From NCBI GenBank assembly GCA_014584395.1, contig JACTMY010000008.1, positions 100,336-164,335 on the forward strand: 64,000 nucleotides of DNA. The letters run 5' to 3'. The DNA is from Planctomycetota bacterium. Lineage in GTDB: Bacteria > Planctomycetota > Planctomycetia > Gemmatales > HRBIN36. The notes below the pieces were generated by a model. It was not told the origin of the DNA, did no database searches, and worked only from the letters and a program-made list of their open reading frames with translations. The position numbers and the translations under genes were made by a program. Shown here one piece after another: positions 25,631 through 35,011 of this stretch. Position 1 is the first letter of the stretch. Every line of letters starts with the position of its first letter.

Positions 25631-26938
25631 TCACACAAACTTCGTCTGGCCCGGGATGGCAACGGGGGGCGTCGGCAGCGAACCCATCTCCATCTTCGGC
25701 GGCGTCAGGTCTTCCTTGGAATTCAGGGCCATCTCCCAGGTGATCGACTGGCCGGTGTAGGTGGCCATGCGGCCCAGGATGCCCATGAGCGTGCTCTTGG
25801 CCATCGATTCGCCGTCGTTGTGCGCCTGGCGGTCGCGGATGCTCTTGAACAAGACGTTGTGTTCGAACTGGTACTTATCGATGGCCCGGCGCGACATGGC
25901 GGGGGTGTATTGCCAGGAGGATTCGCCCTTGATCCAGGCGGTGCCGTTGGCCCCGTGGGTCATGGCCGTGCCCTGGCTGCCGAAGTAGAAATCGGTGACG
26001 TCGTTGGCGCAGCCGGGCTGCTGGCGGCAGTAGCTGTAACAGCGCACGCCGTTGGCGAACTCATAGACGACGGCGTGATGGTCGAAGATGTGGCCATAGT
26101 CGGGGCTGGTGCGCGCCTGCCGGCCGCCCAGACCGACCGCCTTGACGGGATATTGATCGCCCATGGCCCAGGCCATCTTGTCGAGGCTGTGGATGTGCTG
26201 TTCGACGTTGTGGTCGCCGGAGAGCCAAGTGAAATAGAGCCAATTGCGAAGCTGCCATTCCATGTCGGACCATTCGGGTCGGCGCTTGTGCATCCAGAGC
26301 ATGCCGGTGTTGTAGGAGCATTGCATGGCGGTGATGCGGCCGATGGCGCCGTCGGCCAGGCGCTGGAAGGTTTCCCTCATGCCCTGGTCATACCGCCAAC
26401 AGAAGCCGGAGACAATGGAGAGCCCCTTGTCCTTCGCCTTGGCGGAGGTGGCCAGGACTTGCCGCACGCCGGGGGCGTCGACGGCCACGGGTTTTTCGCA
26501 AAAAACGTGCTTGCCCGCCTCGACGGCGGCCTCCAGGTGCAGCGGCCTAAAGCCCGGCGGCGTGGCCAGGCAGACGACATCGACCCCCGAGTCGATGACG
26601 TGCCGATAGGCGTTGAAGCCGAGAAAGCAGCGGCTCTCGGGCACATCCATGCGGTCGCCGATTTCCTTCTGGAGGCTTTGCCGATGCGCTTCGAGCCGAT
26701 CCGCAAACATGTCGCCCATGGCCCAGAGCTTGATGCCGGGGCCGGCGCGGACGGCGTTGACGGCCGCGCCGCTGCCGCGTCCGCCGCAGCCGATGAGGCC
26801 GACTTTCAATTCATCGCTGCCCGCGGCGTGGACGGCCGGGGCCAGGGCCAGGAGCGAGCCGCCGGCGATGGCCGAGGCTTGCAAAAAGGTGCGGCGATCC
26901 GCCGCGGCGGAGGCCAGGGGAGAGGTACCGTTGGACAT
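25631..26938 (-). CDS. Tat-exported Gfo/Idh/MocA family oxidoreductase
   Basis: The 435-residue protein has a twin-arginine signal (DRRTFLQASAIAGGSLLAL). A Rossmann domain follows, with the dinucleotide-binding loop VGLIGCGGRGSGAAV and the EKP motif (HVFCEKPVAVDA, catalytic Lys). The C-terminal substrate domain contains WLSGDHNVEQHIHSLDKMAW. Such proteins use NAD(P), often on sugars, and exported versions are abundant in planctomycetes. AAGGAG precedes the ATG at 26938. It lies 46 bases downstream of the S9 peptidase gene, probably in one operon. Confidence 0.9.
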   Translation of the reverse strand: MSNGTSPLASAAADRRTFLQASAIAGGSLLALAPAVHAAGSDELKVGLIGCGGRGSGAAVNAVRAGPGIKLWAMGDMFADRLEAHRQSLQKEIGDRMDVPESRCFLGFNAYRHVIDSGVDVVCLATPPGFRPLHLEAAVEAGKHVFCEKPVAVDAPGVRQVLATSAKAKDKGLSIVSGFCWRYDQGMRETFQRLADGAIGRITAMQCSYNTGMLWMHKRRPEWSDMEWQLRNWLYFTWLSGDHNVEQHIHSLDKMAWAMGDQYPVKAVGLGGRQARTSPDYGHIFDHHAVVYEFANGVRCYSYCRQQPGCANDVTDFYFGSQGTAMTHGANGTAWIKGESSWQYTPAMSRRAIDKYQFEHNVLFKSIRDRQAHNDGESMAKSTLMGILGRMATYTGQSITWEMALNSKEDLTPPKMEMGSLPTPPVAIPGQTKFV

Positions 26939-26984
26939 GAGCAAACTCCTTGCGAGGAAACCGGTGGGAAAGTCAGGGGCGGGA

Positions 26985-29114
26985 TTAGCGACCGCCCGGG
27001 GGGGTGTAGTTGCGGAGCCAGGCAAAAATCTCGTTGTGCCAATAACGGCTGTTGGCCGGCTTCAGAACCCAGTGTCCTTCATCGGGGAAATTGATAAAGC
27101 GGCTGGCAATGCCGAGCCGCTGCAGCGTGGTGAAGAGTTCGATGCCCTGGCTGACCGGGACGCGAAAATCCAGATCGTTGTGAATGATCAGCATGGGCGT
27201 CTTGAAGTTTTTGGCGAGCAGATGGGGGGAATGTTTGAGGTACTTCTCGCGATTCTCCCAGATCGGTTTGCCTTCGCCATGATCCCATTCATCGAACCAG
27301 AGTTCCTCGGTGGTGGTGTACATGCTGTCGTGGTTGTAGACGCCGCAATGGCAGACGAGGGTCTTGAACTTGGTCGTGTTGCCCTGGAACCAGTTCATCA
27401 TGTAGCCGCCGAAGCTGGCCCCGGCGGCGGCCATGCGGGAGGCGTCGATGTAGGGCTGTTTTTCGAGATAGTCGACGCCGGCCATCAGGTCGCGGTAGCA
27501 TTTGCCGCCCCAATCGCCGGAGATTTCGTCGACGTATTTCTGTCCGAAGCCGGTGCTGCCGCGGGGATTGGGCAGTGCGACGACGTAACCTTGGGCCGCC
27601 CAGATTTGGGGATTCCAGCGCCAGCTCCAGCCGTTCATCCAGGCGCTTTGCGGTCCGCCGTGGACGAGGTAGATGAGGGGCCACTTTTTCTTGTCATCGA
27701 AACCCGGCGGTTTGAGCAGCCACATTTGCATGGGGGTGCCGCCGTCGCCGGGAATGGTCACGGTCTCCAAAGCCGGAAGCTGCAGGCTGTTCAGCAGCCC
27801 CGCGTTGGCCTGCGTCACCAGATAACCCTGGGACGTGCCGGGCGCCGTCTCCCGGGAGACGTAGATGTCCATCGGCCGCTGGGCGGAGGAATGGGCAAAG
27901 GCCAGCGTCTTGCCGTCCTGGCTCATCGACATCGAACCGAAGACGCCAGGCGTGGAATCCAGGACGGTGACTTCGCCCTTGTCCAACGTCAGCCGCAGGA
28001 CCGCGATTTCGCCCTTTTGCTCAGCGAGAATCACAAACCCTTTGCCGTCGGGCTGCCAGAAGAAATCCTCGACCGAGGCGTCGAACTCCTTGGAGACGCT
28101 TTCGGGCTTGCCGGTGAATTTACCGGAAGCATCGCAGTCGACGACCATGAGTTCCCAGCGATCCGCCTCGAAGCCCGGCCGCCGCATCGCACGGTAGGCC
28201 AGCTTCTTGCCATCGGGGGAAAAGCGGGGCTGACCGTCGGCGGCCAGGTTCGTCGTCGTCAAACACTCCGGCACGCCTCCCGCCACCGAGACGCGCCACA
28301 GGTCGTAGTTCGTGCTCCAGGCTTCGTTGAGAAACGGCGGTGCGGTGTAGACCAGATGCTGACCGTCCGGACTGAAGGTGTAATCCTGAGCGCCGGAAAA
28401 GGTCGACGACGTGGGAAACGCATCCCGATCGCCCGGGGTCACGTCGCGCGGCTCGCCCGCTGTCCCATCGTCGAAGGACATGACAAACAGATGTTGCCGC
28501 TTGTCCTCGACGTAGGAATCCCAATGGCGGAAAAAGAGCCGGGTGAACACGCGGGCCTTGACCGGGTTCTTTTCCTGGTCGTCCACTCGTTTCTGATGGG
28601 CGGCCTGGCTTTCCTGGAAGGGCAGCTTGGAAAACTCCGGCCAAACGGCCGAGACGAAGGCGATCTGCTTGCCATCGGGCGACCAGGTGGCCGACCCGGC
28701 TTCGCTGGCCAGGTTGGTCAAACGCCGCGCTTCTCCCCCGGCGACGCGAATGGCCCAAAGCTGCATCGATCCGGAGCGATTGGATTCAAACAAGAGCCAT
28801 TGCCCATCGGGGCTCCAGCGCGGATGCAGGTCCCTTTTTTCGCTGGTGGTGAGCTGGCGGGGCGGCGACTTGCCATCACTGGCCACCATCCAGAGGTGCG
28901 AAATGCTCTTGTTGTTTTCAACGTTGACCGACATGGACACGTAAGCCACCCATTGACCATCGGGACTGATCTCCGGGGAGGCCAGGCGCTGCAAGCGAAA
29001 CAGATCGTCCACCTGGATGGCCCGGCGCTGGGCCTCTTGACTGTGGAGCTGGAGAACGAGGGGAAAGGCAAGGCACCAAGCCGCAAGAACGAACGTGAAT
29101 AACCGGCGTGTCAT
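26985..29114 (-). CDS. S9 family (prolyl oligopeptidase-type) peptidase
   Basis: The 709-residue exported protein has a signal peptide (FTFVLAAWCLAFPLVLQ), an N-terminal beta-propeller with repeated SPDGQ/SPDGK blades, and a C-terminal alpha/beta-hydrolase peptidase. The nucleophile is in GASFGGYMM, the acid in HNDLDFRVPVSQG and the His in DEGHWVLKP. It should cleave peptides in the periplasm. GAAGGAG lies just before a tandem ATGATG; the second ATG (29114) has better spacing than the first (29117). It heads the pair with the oxidoreductase gene. Confidence 0.92.
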   Translation of the reverse strand: MTRRLFTFVLAAWCLAFPLVLQLHSQEAQRRAIQVDDLFRLQRLASPEISPDGQWVAYVSMSVNVENNKSISHLWMVASDGKSPPRQLTTSEKRDLHPRWSPDGQWLLFESNRSGSMQLWAIRVAGGEARRLTNLASEAGSATWSPDGKQIAFVSAVWPEFSKLPFQESQAAHQKRVDDQEKNPVKARVFTRLFFRHWDSYVEDKRQHLFVMSFDDGTAGEPRDVTPGDRDAFPTSSTFSGAQDYTFSPDGQHLVYTAPPFLNEAWSTNYDLWRVSVAGGVPECLTTTNLAADGQPRFSPDGKKLAYRAMRRPGFEADRWELMVVDCDASGKFTGKPESVSKEFDASVEDFFWQPDGKGFVILAEQKGEIAVLRLTLDKGEVTVLDSTPGVFGSMSMSQDGKTLAFAHSSAQRPMDIYVSRETAPGTSQGYLVTQANAGLLNSLQLPALETVTIPGDGGTPMQMWLLKPPGFDDKKKWPLIYLVHGGPQSAWMNGWSWRWNPQIWAAQGYVVALPNPRGSTGFGQKYVDEISGDWGGKCYRDLMAGVDYLEKQPYIDASRMAAAGASFGGYMMNWFQGNTTKFKTLVCHCGVYNHDSMYTTTEELWFDEWDHGEGKPIWENREKYLKHSPHLLAKNFKTPMLIIHNDLDFRVPVSQGIELFTTLQRLGIASRFINFPDEGHWVLKPANSRYWHNEIFAWLRNYTPPGGR

Positions 29115-29339
29115 CATCACTCCTTCAAGGCAAACAGCGAACGAGACCAACATTTGAAGGTTTTACGAAAGTGTTGCCATTGAACCATATTTTGGGCCGT
29201 AGTTCAGCAAAAAAGCGGGTGCGGGATGAGTTCGTTCATCACGACAGGTGAGCGGTCAAACATGGCGGGAGAGCGGCCATAAGCGTGGCGGCTCGATGAG
29301 CGGTCAAGAACATGGCAGTTCATTGACTTCGCTTCGAAC

Positions 29340-31445
29340 ATGCATTCCAATAAGCCCATGTCCACACCCAATCCTGAGTTACCGCCAACGCGATCCTTGG
29401 CCGCTGGGGCATCCTTGCCCGCGGAAGGAGCCACGTTGCCCTGTGCGCCGAGCGACGGCGGTTCATCCTCGCCGATTCCCCAGCGTTTTGGCGATTATGA
29501 AATCGAAAGCGAGCTGGCGCGCGGCGGGATGGGCGTGGTCTACAAAGCACGTCAATTGACTCTGAATCGGCCGGTGGCCCTCAAGATGATTCTATTGGGT
29601 CGACTGGCGGACCCGATCGCCACCCAGCGGTTCCGCGTGGAGGCCGAAGCCGCCGCCGCCCTTGATCATCCGCACATTGTGCCCATCTACGACGTGGGTT
29701 CCGTGGATGGCCAAGTCTATTTTTCCATGAAGTTGATCGAAGGAGAGACGCTGGCCGAGAAGCTCAAAGCCACCCCTGTCCAGGACCGAACCGGGGAGGT
29801 CTTGCGCTGCTTCATCGGCATTTTCCTGCAAGTCGTCGAGGCGGTCGCCTTTGCTCATCAACGCGGCGTGATCCATCGGGACCTCAAGCCCTCCAACATC
29901 TTGCTCGACAAGGGCGCGACGCCGGTCATCGCCGACTTTGGCCTGGCGAAACGGCAAGCCGATGCGCTCGGCGGGAAAAGTGTGGAAGAGATCACCCATA
30001 CCGGGGCCGTCATCGGCACGCCCCACTACATGGCTCCCGAGCAAGCCAAAGATGCCAAGGAGACCACGACGCAAACCGACGTGTACAGCCTGGGGGCGAT
30101 TTTATTTGAAATGCTCACGGGGCGCCCGCCCATTGTCGGCGCCAACTACATCGAAACGCTGATCAAAGTTCAAGACGGCGAAGTGCCCCTGCCCAGCAGC
30201 ATCAATCCGAAGGTCGATGCGGGGTTGGCGGCCATTGCCCTGAAGTGCCTGAAAAAAACACCCAAGGATCGCTATACCAGCGCCGCCCATCTGGCCTCGG
30301 ACCTGCGCTCCTGGCTGGCGGGTGAACCGTTGAGCGTCAAGCCAGCGGGGCTGTTGGAGAGCATCCGTTTTTGGATCCATCGCCATTTGCAAGACGCCTT
30401 TTGGGTCGTCTTCATCGGCGTGGTTCCGGGCGGCTTGGGCATCCTGTTGGAAGCTAACACGCAAGGCCTTGCCAAACTTGTCAGTGAAATGGTGTCTGCT
30501 TACCAGCGCTTTCACGATTTAAAGCCGCCCGATGGGTTTGTCTTCGCGGCGTGGATCAGCTCTTGGTTTCAAGGCGCTGCAGGCAGTTGGATCGCCATCG
30601 GCCTGGCCTACTTCCTGACGACGGGTTTGGGCTTTTTCCTATCGTTGATCATCCGTTTGCCGAACTATCGGCATGCCATGAATTGCGGCGTGGGACTGGG
30701 GCTCGCCGTCGGCATGATTGGCTTTTCGACCCTCGCGCCATCATTCCTTCTCGCGCTGGTTTATGTGCCGAGCATGAGTGAGCAGGGGCAGTTGATCCAT
30801 CACTATTTTGAGGTTCCCCATCCCGGCTCCGCATCCTTGCTTGATCTCTATCCAGAACTGTCACGCTTGAACCCTGAAGATCGTGTCGCTTATTACCAAG
30901 CTCTGACGGGAACACGGCAGATAATAGGCATCTTTAAGGGTGTTTGGTTCGGCATGGCTTACTGTTTGCTCTATTGGCCTTTGATGGGCGTTATTCAAGT
31001 CAGCTTGGCGAGTTTTCTGCAGAACGGACGACTACCCCTGATCAAACAAATGCTCGTTTATTTCCTGATCATGTTGCCGTTGCATTTGGGAATGCACACC
31101 TTCGCTGACCTTGTTTTACAGTGGATGGAATGGCGCTGGCATATCTCGATCCTGGCTTTGTTGCTGTTGTTGATCCAATTGGTCATCCATTGTGGTTTAG
31201 CATGGGCGTTCATACACGCCGTTCAGCGGCAGCGCCCCTTGATCCATTATGTGTTTTTGATGGGTGCCTGGTTCAATGCGTATATGATGTGTTTGCTGCT
31301 CGAAGGCAAAGATCCTTTCAAATTCTATTTCTTGCTAGGTCCATCCCATTTCGTCGTTCTGGCGTCTACTTACTCCAGCATGTTCATCATGCTTGTGCTG
31401 GTGCTATGGAAGCATTGGCGCGAACCACAAAAAGCCGCCACGTAA
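29340..31445 (+). CDS. Ser/Thr protein kinase fused to a polytopic membrane domain
   Basis: The 701-residue protein has a kinase domain at about 48-330 with glycine loop (LARGGMGVVYKARQ), VALKMI, HRD loop (VIHRDLKPSNILLD), DFG (IADFGLAK) and MAPEQA. The remainder is a membrane domain of about seven or eight hydrophobic helices, starting DAFWVVFIGVVPGGLGILL and ending YSSMFIMLVLVLWKHW. Planctomycete kinases usually carry single-pass sensors; a large polytopic region is less common. No ECF gene is adjacent. ATG 29358 is an alternative start. Confidence 0.88.
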   Translation: MHSNKPMSTPNPELPPTRSLAAGASLPAEGATLPCAPSDGGSSSPIPQRFGDYEIESELARGGMGVVYKARQLTLNRPVALKMILLGRLADPIATQRFRVEAEAAAALDHPHIVPIYDVGSVDGQVYFSMKLIEGETLAEKLKATPVQDRTGEVLRCFIGIFLQVVEAVAFAHQRGVIHRDLKPSNILLDKGATPVIADFGLAKRQADALGGKSVEEITHTGAVIGTPHYMAPEQAKDAKETTTQTDVYSLGAILFEMLTGRPPIVGANYIETLIKVQDGEVPLPSSINPKVDAGLAAIALKCLKKTPKDRYTSAAHLASDLRSWLAGEPLSVKPAGLLESIRFWIHRHLQDAFWVVFIGVVPGGLGILLEANTQGLAKLVSEMVSAYQRFHDLKPPDGFVFAAWISSWFQGAAGSWIAIGLAYFLTTGLGFFLSLIIRLPNYRHAMNCGVGLGLAVGMIGFSTLAPSFLLALVYVPSMSEQGQLIHHYFEVPHPGSASLLDLYPELSRLNPEDRVAYYQALTGTRQIIGIFKGVWFGMAYCLLYWPLMGVIQVSLASFLQNGRLPLIKQMLVYFLIMLPLHLGMHTFADLVLQWMEWRWHISILALLLLLIQLVIHCGLAWAFIHAVQRQRPLIHYVFLMGAWFNAYMMCLLLEGKDPFKFYFLLGPSHFVVLASTYSSMFIMLVLVLWKHWREPQKAAT

Positions 31446-31538
31446 CCCCTTCCTTGTAACCCGCCGATTGGCCTTTACCCGAAAGGCGGAGGTCGCTATC
31501 GTCCGCCGCGTTTGGGCCAGATGGGAAAGGCGGGAATC

Positions 31539-32240
31539 ATGAAGCGATCTCCTGGATGGATCAACGGCGCGGGCGGGCTTGTCGCCCTGTGGCTGGGGGC
31601 AGGCGCCCTCGGCTGTCTTTCCTCGCGCCCGGTTACCGCGCCGCCGATGGCGGCGACGGGCCAGCCTTTGCCGCGCGACCTGGCCGCGCCGGCGATCATC
31701 GATCAACCTGGATCGCCCGGGGCCAACGCTCCCGCCCCCGTCGTGGCGGCGCGGGAACGGGTGCAGCGCGTGGGCGCCCAAATCCTTCGCGAGAATCCCA
31801 GCCTGGGCGTCAAGCCGGTCTGGGTCGTTCTGAACGATGAGCAGCCGGTGCTCTTGAGGCAAGAACACCAGCAAGTCCTGGTGAGCGTGGGATTGATCAA
31901 CCGCTGCGCCACGGATGGGCAGTTGGCCGCCGTCTTGGCCACGCAGGTGGGCGCGATGTACTCCGAGAAGAAGGCCGCCATCGAGCAAGCCAGCCGGGGC
32001 AGCCACCGCGAGCCGCCGCCCAACGTCAGCTTCACCCGGCAAAACGGCAACTTCGGCGACTCCGATCAATACTACAAAGCCGAGATCGCCACCCTGGGGC
32101 TGGATCGCCGCCGAACGGTCCAGGTTCAACCGCTCGACCCGCTCCTGGTCGCTCGGCAAGTGCTCGTGCAAGCGGGCTATTCGGAACTGGACCTCGATGC
32201 CATGGTGCCGCTGCTGCAGGCCATCCAACCGGCCCAGTGA
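31539..32240 (+). CDS. Lipoprotein with a degenerate M48-like domain
   Basis: The 233-residue product has a lipoprotein signal ending LGAGALGC. The segment LVSVGLINRCATDGQLAAVL followed by ATQVGAMYSEKKAA aligns by eye with the M48 peptidase region before and including HExxH (typically LAAVLGHEIAHVxxxH), but the zinc ligands are replaced: TQVGAM instead of HEIAH. If the relation is real, this is a non-catalytic relative. GGAAAGG lies upstream of the ATG. Confidence 0.6.
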   Translation: MKRSPGWINGAGGLVALWLGAGALGCLSSRPVTAPPMAATGQPLPRDLAAPAIIDQPGSPGANAPAPVVAARERVQRVGAQILRENPSLGVKPVWVVLNDEQPVLLRQEHQQVLVSVGLINRCATDGQLAAVLATQVGAMYSEKKAAIEQASRGSHREPPPNVSFTRQNGNFGDSDQYYKAEIATLGLDRRRTVQVQPLDPLLVARQVLVQAGYSELDLDAMVPLLQAIQPAQ

Positions 32241-32261
32241 CAGCCAACTGATTGATCATGC

Positions 32262-32843
32262 TCATCGCAGCTTGACGTGGCATTCCAGGTCATGCTCAGC
32301 GATCAGGGGATCGAGCGCGGCCCGGAACGCTTCGAATCGTTCCGATGGAATTTTCAAAGTCACCTCGAAATGGCTGGGCCAACCTTCGGCCTCCAGTTCG
32401 GGCCGCTCGGCGGGAGCGAGCCGCTCGCGGAGATGCTCCAGGTGGGCGGGGTCAAACCCCGTCGCTGGAAGCAGTCGCCTCGGGGAAGCCGAGAGTTCCT
32501 CGAGCACCGCGCGGAGCTTGCGAAGGTCCCAATCCGATTGGGCCTCCCGATTGTTGAGTACGACGTTGAGGGCCTTCTCCTGCTCGGCGTCCAGGTCCAC
32601 AACAGTGACTTCCACGTCGGTGTAGCCCAGGTCCTTCAGGATGAGCAGGCGCTGATGGCCGCCGACGAGGTGGCCGGTTCGCTGGTTCCAGACCAATGGC
32701 TCCACCAGGCCAAACTGATCGAGGCTGCGTTTGAGTTTGCGGTAGGGGGCGTCCTTGGGGGTGAGCGGCCGGCGGGGGTTGTAAGGGGCGGGGAGCAGTT
32801 CCGCCAGGGACTTGCGCTCAATCCGCCAGACGGGAGCAACCAT
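32262..32843 (-). CDS. ParB-like N-terminal (sulfiredoxin-fold) domain protein
   Basis: The 193-residue protein opens with a ParB/Srx domain: LLPAPYNPRRPLTP, LKRSLDQFGLVEPLVWNQ and the phosphate-binding GHLVGGHQRLLIL. The C-terminal half is helical and lacks a recognisable DNA-binding domain. Such short ParB-like proteins often occur in phages, plasmids and near DNA methylases. No parA, methylase or phage gene is adjacent. GGAGG precedes the ATG at 32843. Confidence 0.88.
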   Translation of the reverse strand: MVAPVWRIERKSLAELLPAPYNPRRPLTPKDAPYRKLKRSLDQFGLVEPLVWNQRTGHLVGGHQRLLILKDLGYTDVEVTVVDLDAEQEKALNVVLNNREAQSDWDLRKLRAVLEELSASPRRLLPATGFDPAHLEHLRERLAPAERPELEAEGWPSHFEVTLKIPSERFEAFRAALDPLIAEHDLECHVKLR

Positions 32844-33087
32844 TTTCTATCCTCCTGCGTAGTGATGAATGGCTCAGATGCTGGGGTTTTCGGTATACCC
32901 GAGCCTGGGGCTTATGGCGAAGGGGCGTTGCGGGAAGGGTTCGCCCCTCTTCCCGGAATGCGCTTCGGCAGGGCTGTAAAAGCGGTTGCGAAGACCGTAA
33001 AATATGCTATCGTGAAACGCGGTTTCCCGCGACTATAACCATGATCGGTGATGTCCGCATCCCGGTAATCTTGAGAGGAGAATACGC

Positions 33088-33801
33088 ATGAGCTATTCGT
33101 ATGAAGCCCAAACCTATGGCTATGGCATGGCGGCGGAAGCCCCGGCCCTGGCCCGCACCGCGTTCATTCGCCGCACTTATCTCCACGTCGCGGGCGCCAT
33201 CGCGGTCTTTGCCCTGCTCCTGGCCGCGGTGTATACGCTCGTTCCCAAGGAAACAATGTTCGACGTCTTTGGCAGGGCGGGGATGCTGGTCATTCTCCTG
33301 CTCTTCATCGGCGGCAGCTATTTGTCGCAGTACCTGGTTCAAGCGGATCGGCCAGCCCCCGTGCAATACATGGGCTTGGGCCTTTACATCGTTTTGGAAG
33401 TCATGATCTTTTGGCCGTTGCTCGTCATTGCGGAGATTCGAACGGGCAGCTTGCAAGTGGTCTATCAGGGCGCGATCCTGACCGGCGCTTTGGCCGGCGG
33501 CTTGACGGTGGCGGCGTTCGTTACGAAAAAGGACTTCTCGTTTCTTGGCCCCATCGTCAGCATTGGCTGTCTCGTCGCGTTGGGCTTGATCATCCTGGCG
33601 CTCATCTTCGGCTTTAACTTGGGGCTGTTCTTCTCGTTTGCGATGGTGGCCTTGATGTCCGCCGCGATCCTCTATTCCGCCTCCAACGTGATGTATCATT
33701 ACCGCACGAATCAACACGTCGGCGCCGCCTTGTACATCTTTGCCGCGGTGATGACGCTGTTCTACTACATCATCCGCATCCTGATGAGCAGCCGCGACTA
33801 A
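33088..33801 (+). CDS. Bax inhibitor-1/YccA family membrane protein
   Basis: The 237-residue protein has a short Tyr/Ala-rich cytoplasmic N-terminus and seven hydrophobic helices. It ends VMTLFYYIIRILMSSRD, and the region IFAAVMTLFYYIIRIL is the conserved last helix. Family members such as BsYetJ are pH-sensitive calcium leak channels; YccA interacts with FtsH. AGAGGAG is before the ATG, and a terminator follows 30 bases after the stop. Confidence 0.9.
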   Translation: MSYSYEAQTYGYGMAAEAPALARTAFIRRTYLHVAGAIAVFALLLAAVYTLVPKETMFDVFGRAGMLVILLLFIGGSYLSQYLVQADRPAPVQYMGLGLYIVLEVMIFWPLLVIAEIRTGSLQVVYQGAILTGALAGGLTVAAFVTKKDFSFLGPIVSIGCLVALGLIILALIFGFNLGLFFSFAMVALMSAAILYSASNVMYHYRTNQHVGAALYIFAAVMTLFYYIIRILMSSRD

Positions 33802-33831
33802 GTTTGCCGCTGATCGAAGTCAATCCCTTCC

Positions 33832-33860
33832 ACCCGGTCGAAACCTCGGCCGGGTTTTTT
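33832..33860 (+). terminator. Rho-independent terminator after the Bax inhibitor gene
   Basis: An 8-bp stem, ACCCGGTC (33832-33839) and GGCCGGGT (33848-33855), one G-T pair, with an 8-base loop is followed by a run of T residues to 33860. Confidence 0.85.
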
Positions 33861-33982
33861 CATTTGCGATGCGCCGAGCCGAGTGTCAAAATGAAACACA
33901 CTTGGCCATTACAGGTCGATCCTTTACTGGCAAGCGCAGCTGCAGCGGCGGCGCTCGGATCACGGGACGGGGGGAGGCATCG

Positions 33983-34936
33983 ATGTATTGGATCGCGGGT
34001 CTAGCCATCTTGCTGCTGGCGGGACTGGCCTTCTGGTGGTGGCGGAAGCAACGCGAATCGCCCACCCGGCTGATCTCCTTCGTCGCCCTGCTACGCGAAC
34101 CCAAGACCATCGCGGCGGCGGATTTGGCCCGGATCGCGGGGGCCGTCTGGCACGCCGACCTGGGCGATGGCCAATCCGAAGGCAAGGACGGCTTCGTGGT
34201 CGGCGTCGACGTCATCAGCACAATTAAATGCCGCGACCGGTTGTTTCTCGTCAATAGCTTCCCCAAACCCTACGTCGATAACACACAGGAAGCGGCGGAA
34301 CAGATCCCCGAACTGCGGCTCCGGCAATTGTTTGCCGCGCACCAGGCCTGGTTCTCCTGCGACGCCCTCGGCGTCGACCGCAACACCTCGGAACAGGAAG
34401 TCCATTCGATCCTGCAGATGCTCGGCAAACTCTTCGCGGAACTGCTGGACGATCAATGCTTGCTGATCTATCTGCCGGACGCGGGGGAGGCGTTTCCCAT
34501 CACCGATCAAACCAAGGTCGCTCTGCGGATGAAGGATCCCGTCGCCGCTTTGCGGGACAACACGCTGGCGCCCATGGTCGAGATCGACCCCGACGATCCA
34601 GAGATGATCAAGGCCGTGGCCGAGGCCCGCGCCGCCTGGCCGCGCTTCGTCGCCGCCTTTGAAGCCCGTGCTGGCCAGCATTTCAGCGTCAAGGCCCCGG
34701 TGACGTACAAGGACAACACCGAATTCATCTGGATCGAAGTGGAAAGCCTCGAAGGGGATTACCTCTACGGCGTCTTGGCGAATGAGCCGGGCGACTTGGG
34801 ACCGCTCAAGGAAGGCTCCAAGGTCCGCGTGCCGGTCGAGGATCTGAACGATTGGTGCTATCTCACCGACAAGGAAGACATCGTCGGCGGCTTCACCGTT
34901 CAATTGGCCTTCAAGAAAGGCAAACCCTCGAAGTAA
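33983..34936 (+). CDS. Membrane-anchored DUF2314 protein
   Basis: The 317-residue protein has one N-terminal membrane anchor (MYWIAGLAILLLAGLAFWWW) and a cytoplasmic region. The C-terminal 80 residues are a DUF2314 domain with FIWIEVESLEGDYLYGVLAN and VRVPVEDLNDWCYLTD. The central part is a separate alpha/beta domain without known motif. The function of DUF2314 is unknown. GGGGGAGG precedes the ATG at 33983. Confidence 0.85.
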   Translation: MYWIAGLAILLLAGLAFWWWRKQRESPTRLISFVALLREPKTIAAADLARIAGAVWHADLGDGQSEGKDGFVVGVDVISTIKCRDRLFLVNSFPKPYVDNTQEAAEQIPELRLRQLFAAHQAWFSCDALGVDRNTSEQEVHSILQMLGKLFAELLDDQCLLIYLPDAGEAFPITDQTKVALRMKDPVAALRDNTLAPMVEIDPDDPEMIKAVAEARAAWPRFVAAFEARAGQHFSVKAPVTYKDNTEFIWIEVESLEGDYLYGVLANEPGDLGPLKEGSKVRVPVEDLNDWCYLTDKEDIVGGFTVQLAFKKGKPSK

Positions 34937-35011
34937 ATCGCTCCCTTCGACGGATTTTCTTTCGTGGCCGCCATCGCTCGAAATAAACCGCTTCCATCGA
35001 CGGGTTTTCTT
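34935..35011. repeat. Tandem pair of 27-base hairpin-forming repeats
   Basis: Two copies (34935-34961 and 34985-35011) match at 23 of 27 positions. Each can form a 5-bp stem followed by TTTTCTT: AAATC with GATTT in the first, AAACC with GGTTT in the second. The differing base pair (T-A versus C-G) changes on both sides, i.e. it covaries. They lie between the convergent DUF2314 and arfB stops and may be tandem weak terminators of the plus-strand gene. Confidence 0.45.

Noticed and set aside
32262..32843. Chromosome partitioning locus
   Set aside because: Only a short ParB-like domain is present; there is no parA, no parS-like palindrome (TGTTTCACGTGAAACA type) and no origin features nearby.
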